NCBI GenBank assembly: GCA_030374765.1
Contig: JARGXX010000073.1
Coordinates: 186,001 to 250,000, forward strand
DNA: 64,000 nucleotides
Direction: 5' to 3'
Source of the DNA: Agarophyton chilense
Lineage: Eukaryota; Rhodophyta; Florideophyceae; Gracilariales; Gracilariaceae
Part shown: positions 58,211 through 64,000 of the stretch, in pieces
Position numbering within the stretch: position 1 is the stretch's first letter
Layout of the letters: each line of letters starts with the position of its first letter
Notes under the pieces: model-generated
Database searches by the model: none
Seen by the model: only the letters and a program-made list of their open reading frames with translations
Told to the model about the DNA's origin: nothing
Program-made: the position numbers and the translations under genes

Positions 58211-58212
58211 CG

Positions 58213-58340
58213 AAAAATCAGCCACTCGGAGCGCGGCCTTCAGGAGGGGGCAACCAATTGGCGCAGAATCAGCCACTCGGAGCGCGGCCTTCATGAGGGG
58301 GCAACCATTGGTCCGAATAATCCAACCATTGGCCCGAATA
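58213..58340 (+). repeat. Short tandem repeats after Gypsy-2 pol
   Basis: Two copies of a unit with AATCAGCCACTCGGAGCGCG and GGCCTTCA(G/T)GAGGGGGCAACCA, followed by two copies of a CCATTGG(T/C)CCGAATAATCC unit. Confidence 0.8.
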
Positions 58341-58632
58341 ATCCCAAAACGCCTCCCAAACCACCTCCCGACACGACGGTTCGCCGGAGCACGGCGGTTC
58401 GTCGTAGCTCCTGCATCAGGGAACAAAGTCAGTCCTTCGGAGACACCTGAGTAAGACCCGGGACGCTCTCAAGATTGGACGCCGTCCCGGGGCACGCACA
58501 TTTGAGATACAAGAAAGACCTTGGGAAAGCACAAGAATTACTTTATTTAACTTACTCGAATAACTAACAGAGGTCTAACAGCCCTCAGTATGACCTCAAG
58601 GTTCGCGGAAGCGCTTCGAACACCAACAGGAC

Positions 58633-59094
58633 TCACTGGGGCGGCGCAGGAGTAACTCCGTCGTCCTCATTGGAACCTGCAGGAGCGAAACAGGGATTAG
58701 GGTCACCCGAAGAGCCAACTGGACCACCTGAACCGGCCCCAGCGAGCCGAACACGCTTCTTCGGCGGGGATTCTCCTGAGGAACTATTGTCACCATCCGA
58801 AACCTCCCGGTCACTCAAATTGAAAATATACTGGGCATCCAAGTCGGCAATAACCCTCTGGGATATCAACTGCGAATTCTGCCGTAGGATATTGACCATA
58901 GCGGTCTCCAGATCCTGACCTTGTTGGACAACCGCGGCGTAGCGCACCGAGAGACGCGCCCAGGAGCAATCATTCCCCAGAACTGTCGCAATGTCCATCA
59001 AGGCAGTAATACCAACGGTACGGCAGAATGAAATGACGCACTGCCCGCGGATTCCGTCCGATGGTATGGTCATAGTGGTCTCCGGGGCGTTCAT
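58633..59094 (-). CDS. Antisense accessory ORF in Gypsy-2
   Basis: A 153-residue open frame (MNAPETTMTIPSDGIRGQCV...) runs against the element between pol and the 3' LTR. It has a helical middle (LSVRYAAVVQQGQDLETAMV) and a basic PPKKRVRLAG nuclear-signal-like motif. A plausible upstream segment (about 59143-59100, MASNNQAESSSGYQ) is separated by a stop or frame change. Position and orientation match the antisense ORF of Gypsy-1, but I see no sequence similarity between the two. Function unknown. Confidence 0.45.
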   Translation of the reverse strand: MNAPETTMTIPSDGIRGQCVISFCRTVGITALMDIATVLGNDCSWARLSVRYAAVVQQGQDLETAMVNILRQNSQLISQRVIADLDAQYIFNLSDREVSDGDNSSSGESPPKKRVRLAGAGSGGPVGSSGDPNPCFAPAGSNEDDGVTPAPPQ

Positions 59095-59771
59095 AGGCTA
59101 CTTGGTACCCAGAGGAGCTCTCCGCTTGGTTGTTCGAAGCCATGGAGCCGCTGCCCACAGGTTGGTCCGCCGGAAAATGGATAGTAAAACTGACGGAAGC
59201 GACGCAGTCCGGAGAGAGAATGGCATATCCGACGGGCTTATAAGGCGATCGTGGCATCGCGCGCGACCAATGGAGGAATACTGCGAAGGGAAGAAGGAAA
59301 GATGAAACCAAATAGGGCAGGATGACTGACGTGCTCTTGAATGGACGAAGCGCGCACCGTGGTTCACGGCGGACAACGCGCGTAGGGTCGCCAAAGGAAT
59401 ACCGAAGGATAGGAAAAGCGGCAAGGAACCCCCCCCCCAGTGCGCGTACAGTACCTCAGGTGAACTAATTGCCAACCTGGTGCCAATGGTCAGCTCTTAC
59501 GCACTGGTACCCCCGAGGATGGTGGCGATGCGACACCCCGTCGGGCCCACTGGTACCGAAAACAACTAACCCCCAGACTGATCATAAGACGCCGACATTT
59601 CGGGCACGGCATCGCTCGTGTCCAGTACATTAGGACGCTGAGGATCACGACGTTCCGACCCCGAAGGCAAGCTCGGAGGTTCACCCATAGGTCCAACTAG
59701 AAACAGAACCCCAGGAAGGTGTGAGGCAATTTGGACTTCGCCGTGACGGTCGAATCCTAAGGGGAGAGCTA

Positions 59772-60218
59772 TGTGAAGGATTAGTGATAGCGGTTGAGCC
59801 CTGTAAGCCGCCGGGCCCCTAAGGACCTTGCAGGTGACACGTGGACGAGTCGACCTCAGGTGGACTCATGTAGATTATTATTTTCTTTTAATTAGTGTAA
59901 TAGATTAACACTACAGTGCCAGGGAGATCTCAGCGCCTCGCCAGTACTATTTACTTGGCTCGAGTGATGCTTCTCCCTTAGAGTACTGGAGGCACCGTTA
60001 GGATACTAAATAACCCCCTTTGGTATATTAGTTCCACCATTTGGTCTTCAAGCCATCGTTTCCGTAGCTCCAACCTGTAGTACTACTCATTAAACTCCAT
60101 CCCATTGCACGAAGTGTTCTGGGAGTGCCGCCGTCAAGGATTCAAACCTTAGCACCCGCTCTACCACCCTACCACCGGTCGAGACCCGTACGCTGACTTA
60201 ACCCGTCATTGCGATACA
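59772..60218 (+). repeat. Gypsy-2 3' LTR
   Basis: 447 bp, TGTGAAGGATTAG to GCGATACA, preceded by the purine-rich AAGGGGAGAGCTA (59759-59771). It includes the second copy of the tRNA-like segment on the minus strand (60178-60118). Confidence 0.9.
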
Positions 60219-61650
60219 GACAGGACTTTTGGCCATGAAAGATACAGCGTACCTTGGATGCTCACTGGATGGAATTGCAGTTCTGGACAAGGGCCGGTTT
60301 CCCGCCCGACAAAATGGCAGCGAAAGCCTACCATAAGGGCAACCTGATCATGAATCTCATACTCTCGCTGCGGTGGAGATTAAGACTAAGGTGGCGCCGA
60401 GCAGTTTAGGGAGTGCTGTTGCTCTCTCTCGGGCGGAGCCTATGCACTGTGTGGTCGATGATGAGTGCTTTGTGCGCTACGTTCCTAAAGCGCACATGGC
60501 ACAGGTTGTCCACCAGCTCCTCGTCCTTGGACTGAACTATGCCGTTTACATTGCTGCAGCGGAGACGGGAATTTTGTTCACCGTCGTGATAACTTGCTCG
60601 GACATTGTTTTAGATGTTTGTTATGCAGCGCTTATGTCGACAGTTGGTCCTGTCGTGCAATGAGCGCATCAAGATGTTGTCTTTCCTAACTTCGTTGCAG
60701 CATGGCAACAAATTTCTGTGAAATCCGGACTTAACTTCTGGAAGATGGTCAACGACCATGTCGCTGAAAACGGCCCCTTTACCTTCCTTAAGCTCTTCAA
60801 GCACGCTACGCAGAGCTTCTACTCCAAATCGGAAGCTGGTGTAGATGGTGCAACACAACAACGCGCTGTTCTGCGGAGCTCCACATCACACTTTAAGTGG
60901 GCACAAAAGATGGTTCTTCGAACTCTGAAAACTGTTGCTATCAATGCGTTCTTCGCCTGGCGGATGTTCGAGAGGCAAGACCTGCTAGAAACGGCAGACA
61001 GATTCAAGTCTTTAGAACACTACAGACACGCCATGAACAAAGTCCAAGCAACCGCTGCCTTTATGCACGATGTATCCCAAGAGCCATTATCTTATGCAGA
61101 AACGCTGTTCATTGCGACGGAAGATGTCGTAGAGGATGAAGGTGGCCCATTACACAAACAGGATCAAACGCGTTTGAAAGGGATGGCGAGGGCCAGGAAG
61201 TGGAAACGATTGGCCTTCTTCAATAGTACTGATCGACGCGCAGTGCGTTTGTCACTTATCGGGCACACACCCGAGCAAGGGCAGGTTCTTTATTGTGTTC
61301 TTTGCGGTCAACACAAAGGACCCTGGAGGGGCCATCGCGCCTCGTTTTCTTGCCCTGTGTGCAGCGTCCAACTCTGTGTCCGTACCTCCGAAGGTCTGCG
61401 AAAGAGCTGTTGGAATGTTTGGCACACCTCAGTGTGCGTGAAATTGCGCGATACACCCCGCACTGGTTCGAGCGCGATAAAAGATGTTCCACCGGCTGGA
61501 GAGAAGCAAGCAGTTGAAACTGTTTTGGAGATGGATACGGAAGACGCAGAGCTGGACGTGATTACACCTCGCTCAGATACAATCCCCCGGCGGCCATCCT
61601 TGCGTGTGGCGGTGCGAATGAGAACAGAAGCATCTGCAGAAGTAGAGTAG
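60219..61650 (+). pseudogene. piggyBac-like transposase, C-terminal part with rest of YqaJ domain and Cys-rich end
   Basis: The frame resumes right after the right target duplication, in phase with the left part. YLGCSLDGIAVL and AAVEIKTK supply the catalytic D...ExK of a YqaJ nuclease; YVPKAHMAQVVHQLLVLGLN follows. Stops occur at 60334 (TAA) and 60661 (TGA). Beyond, HFKWAQKMVLRTLKTVAINAFF resembles the last helices of piggyBac transposases (KW....D.a..NA). The C-terminal CVLCG...H..SFSCPVCSVQLC...CWNVWH is the cysteine-rich DNA-binding finger typical of that family. The YqaJ domain therefore lies inside the transposase, before its final helices and finger. Confidence 0.6.
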
Positions 61651-62206
61651 TGGTCGCCTGAAACGTTAATCGGAAGCTTTGACAGTAAATATAGATGAAC
61701 TGGAGCTGTTGTTGTTCCTCCATGCCACTTTTCTGGCACGAATGTTTGGGTTCTTTGATCCCTATACTGATCAAAAGCCTATTTCCGACCCTCTAGAAAC
61801 ATGCCTGGTGAGTTGGCTTTACGGAGTGGTCCTGATGCAATTTATCGTTCGAATGTGATGAAACTTGGTTGGATGGCCCAAACACTCGTGATGAGTAGCT
61901 CTGTGCCCTTTAAACCCAGTGTATATTAAAAGAGGGGAACTATGAACCTGTTTTCTACTCTGATCACTATAGCGATCAATAAACCATGGCATTAGGGATA
62001 TGTAGTGTATTGTGAACGTCATATCCGTAAAAGCAGGAACGGCACACAACGCTAGTGGTTACAACCAACCTAAGGGAACACAACTCGGGCGGTTACAACC
62101 CAAGAGGACACAGGTAGTAGCTATGCTCTCGAGAGGAACAGCCCGGAAGAGGGCAAAGAAAAGAAGTCAAAGGAAGGCATCAAAAAGGAGTGTAAGAGAT
62201 AAAGTC

Positions 62207-63500
62207 TGTTTCAAAATCATATCCCTCGGGCAAATTTTCCAAAAATCGACGTTTTGGCTACAGTAAAACTAACAAAATCAGTGTGAAAAAATTTTCAAGT
62301 AAAAAAACTGTTTCAAAAGCATAACCTTTATTGCATCCTTTTTATTCTAACGCGAGTTCAGTAGTTTTTTTTGCTCCTTTAGCCTGTATAACACTTATAC
62401 AACGCTTTTGCATTGATTATATAAAAGGATTGATAGCATTACAGTCAATCCTTTCCCAGCAATCTTTGATACAATTTTTTAAATCAAAAACTGTATCAAA
62501 TTGCCTTCTTTGCCCATAAACCATTCAGGCCAACATTTCCCAAATGTTTTCGATAGGGTTGAGGTTAGGAGAGCGCGCAGGCCATTACATAACCGACATA
62601 TTTAGACTATTGAACCTTTGTTTCATAGAATTAGACTTATGCACAGGTGCATTATCTTGCTGAAAAAAGAATTCTTCTTTGTGCATACAGTATGCAAATG
62701 GTAGAAGATAGTTTTTCAGAACCTCAGCATACTTCTCAGAGTTCATTGTAGTTTCAACATAAGCCATATCAGTTGCTCATTTCGTAGAGATTCCAGCCCA
62801 AACCATTACTGATGCGCCTCCTAAATTTCTGGTCACGATTTCTTTCTTTTCTTTTCGTAGATCATGCCAATAAAATTTATAGCAATCTGGACCATCAAAG
62901 TTCAGCTTTTTTTCGTCGGAAAAGAAAACATTATTCCATTGCGTTTTCCAATGAGCCATTTGAGCACACAATTCAACACGATTCTTCTTGTGATTATCAT
63001 TTAAAAAAAAAGTTTTCCTCATTTTTGTGTACTTGAACAAATTTTGACGTTTGACTTCACGCCATATAGTAGATCTTGATAGAGGCAAATTTAGATTTTT
63101 GACAATTTTTCCGCAAGATGAAGTGTTACGGCATAGTTCTCGCTTAATTCCACGTCTATCGGCCGGGGATAGTGACGTAGGACGGCCGGTTGAGCGCCTT
63201 GTTCCGTATGTAGCCGGGTTTTTGATGAAGTTGCTGATTGTTTTTGGGCTGCGCTTGAGTTTTCGGGCTATATCTGCTGGAATCATACCCTTACCTACTA
63301 ATTCCATGATTTGCAGCTGTTCAGAACGTGTCAGAGACGCGCCACGAGCCATAATTGAGCTAATGATTGTGTAAAGGATATCCTTTTGAAACAGTGTTAT
63401 TGACTTCGTGGTTGTTATTTGTTGTGAAATATGCTCTACAGTACATGAAATCCCTTTTTGTCGCAGTTTTTGTAAAGGGATATGTTTTTGAAACGCACTG
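62207..63500 (-). mobile_element. Tc1/mariner element with IR/DR-type ends
   Basis: Each end has two related repeats: left outer TGTTTCAAAATCATATCCCT (62207-62226) and left inner ACTGTTTCAAAAGCATAACC (62307-62326); right inner at 63372-63395 and right outer at 63476-63500 are their inverted copies (outer arm GTTTCAAAAACATATCCCT). Paired repeats at each end resemble the IR/DR layout of some Tc1 elements. One transposase gene fills the interior. The exact TA target was not resolved. Confidence 0.85.
62342..63352 (-). pseudogene. Tc1/mariner transposase, three internal stops
   Basis: From ATG 63352 one frame of 336 codons reaches TAA at 62342, the usual family length, broken by TGA (62777), TAA (62585) and TGA (about 62525). 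The N-terminal part has two helix-turn-helix regions (LTRSEQLQIMELVGKGMIPA, then SRSTIWREVKR). The catalytic residues are still present: VFFSDEKKLNFDG, FFFQQDNAPVHKS and SPNLNPIENIWE, a DD34E-type arrangement. There is no frameshift. The protein would cut and paste the element at TA sites if the stops were absent. Confidence 0.85.
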
Positions 63501-64000
63501 TGGGGACTGCAAATGATGAACTGATCATATGAGAGGAAGACTCTGGCTGATTTTCACATCGTTCATCTCGTCGTCATGTTTATGTGTCTGCTATTTCTAC
63601 TGTAATGTTTGATATTTTGAAAGCCCAGAGCAGCAATTTCTCGATGATAATATTTGACAGTCCCCGGTTGCTGCTTTGTATGCACTTTATGGTTGTGGGA
63701 GTACTTGCAGACGAGTTTGTAGTGTTAGTTATTTGTCGCAGTGCAAAGTTTTTGTAAATATGTCCGCCACAATTTTGCCTGTGAAAATGTGATGGAAAGA
63801 TATGTGTTGATCTCATACATGGAGTTGAAGTTAATGATGAGGGATATCTATGTATTTTCTTCGTTTTGTAGGTGATTTTTTTCACGATGAGCACTGCTGA
63901 TCGATTTTCGATATGGTATGGGATCGGTTTTGATGAGTGAATTGGTGTAGATTGTAGAAGCTTTGAAAGCAAACTAGTGTGTTGTGTTGAGTCTGTGGCT
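63501..64000. other. Window end without recognised gene
   Basis: A 130-codon minus-strand frame (63972-63580) is His/Ser/Thr-rich with no recognisable motif and is not supported as a gene. Confidence 0.35.

Larger units (their letters stand above)
51248..60218 (+). mobile_element. Gypsy-2: full-length but inactive gypsy chromovirus
   Basis: 8,971 bp with 442- and 447-bp LTRs (TGTGAAGG...TACA), primer binding site, gag, protease, reverse transcriptase, RNase H, integrase, chromodomain, antisense ORF and 3' LTR. The flanks are GACAA (51243-51247) and GACAG (60219-60223), a 5-bp target duplication with one change; a shifted reading gives a perfect AGACA with non-canonical LTR ends. Joining the flanks restores the host reading frame. 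All pol activities carry lost catalytic residues and both gag and pol have internal stops. Confidence 0.9.
48912..61980 (+). mobile_element. piggyBac-like DNA transposon, interrupted by Gypsy-2
   Basis: The limits given are the outermost palindromic repeats, not proven ends. Four copies of a near-palindrome of type TTGATC-TATAGTGATCA lie at 48912-48931, 48967-48987, 61755-61773 and 61959-61980, two on each side of one transposase gene. No TTAA target duplication with matching ends could be found. The internal gene (49.1-61.65 kb) is split by the 9-kb gypsy element. Without it the transposon would be about 4.1 kb. Confidence 0.5.

Noticed and set aside
4303-63352. Alternative genetic code with stop reassignment
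   Set aside because: All three stop codons occur inside dead elements, but the six island genes are free of internal stops and use them as terminators.

Overview
The window is nuclear DNA from a eukaryote, most likely a multicellular (florideophyte) red alga such as Chondrus. That assignment is inferred from gene style: short, nearly intron-free, tightly packed housekeeping genes set between long blocks of LTR retrotransposons and decayed DNA transposons. No sequence search was possible, so the organism is a suggestion only.

Layout. (1) 1-6.3 kb: coding-like remnants, a solo copia LTR (minus strand) and a 5'-truncated copia element with its 3' LTR. (2) 6.4-9.35 kb: two decayed reading frames, one ending in an oxidoreductase (ketopantoate-reductase-like) C-terminus without its Rossmann domain. 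(3) 9.4-17.4 kb: a divergent gene pair. The minus-strand gene joins a ParB-like domain to a 2-oxoglutarate/Fe(II)-oxygenase-like domain. The plus-strand gene joins an adenine-type DNA methyltransferase to a SET-like domain. Between them lies a 759-bp palindromic array of six 76-bp hairpins. (4) 17.8-25.9 kb: a coiled-coil ORF facing a CACTA/Plavaka/KDZ-like transposase with an N-terminal zinc finger, then a second, more decayed transposase copy. (5) 26.4-36.5 kb: a nest in which a tandem repeat unit holds a solo LTR (TSD GTTAC), which holds a young 6.76-kb gypsy element (TSD GTCAG) with gag and chromodomain but no polymerase. (6) 38.6-48.7 kb: a host gene island: PAT1, a ZC3H15/DFRP1-like protein, WDR70, HIT4-like, GINS SLD5 and PPCS, arranged alternately convergent and divergent. 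(7) 48.9-62.0 kb: a piggyBac-like transposase gene with an internal YqaJ-type nuclease domain, split by a 9-kb gypsy chromovirus. (8) 62.2-63.5 kb: a Tc1/mariner element with nested terminal repeats.

How the parts relate. The island genes are intact and look functional. Almost everything else is mobile DNA inactivated mainly by point mutations: long frames stay open but carry scattered TAA, TAG and TGA codons, and in one gypsy element the catalytic residues of protease, reverse transcriptase and integrase are each substituted. The most unusual segment is 9.4-17.4 kb, where a DNA methylase with a SET-like domain, a ParB-like/oxygenase protein and a hairpin array sit back to back beside a transposase. 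It looks like a DNA and chromatin modification module carried on a mobile element. Domain calls there rest on short motifs seen by eye and are less certain than the host genes.
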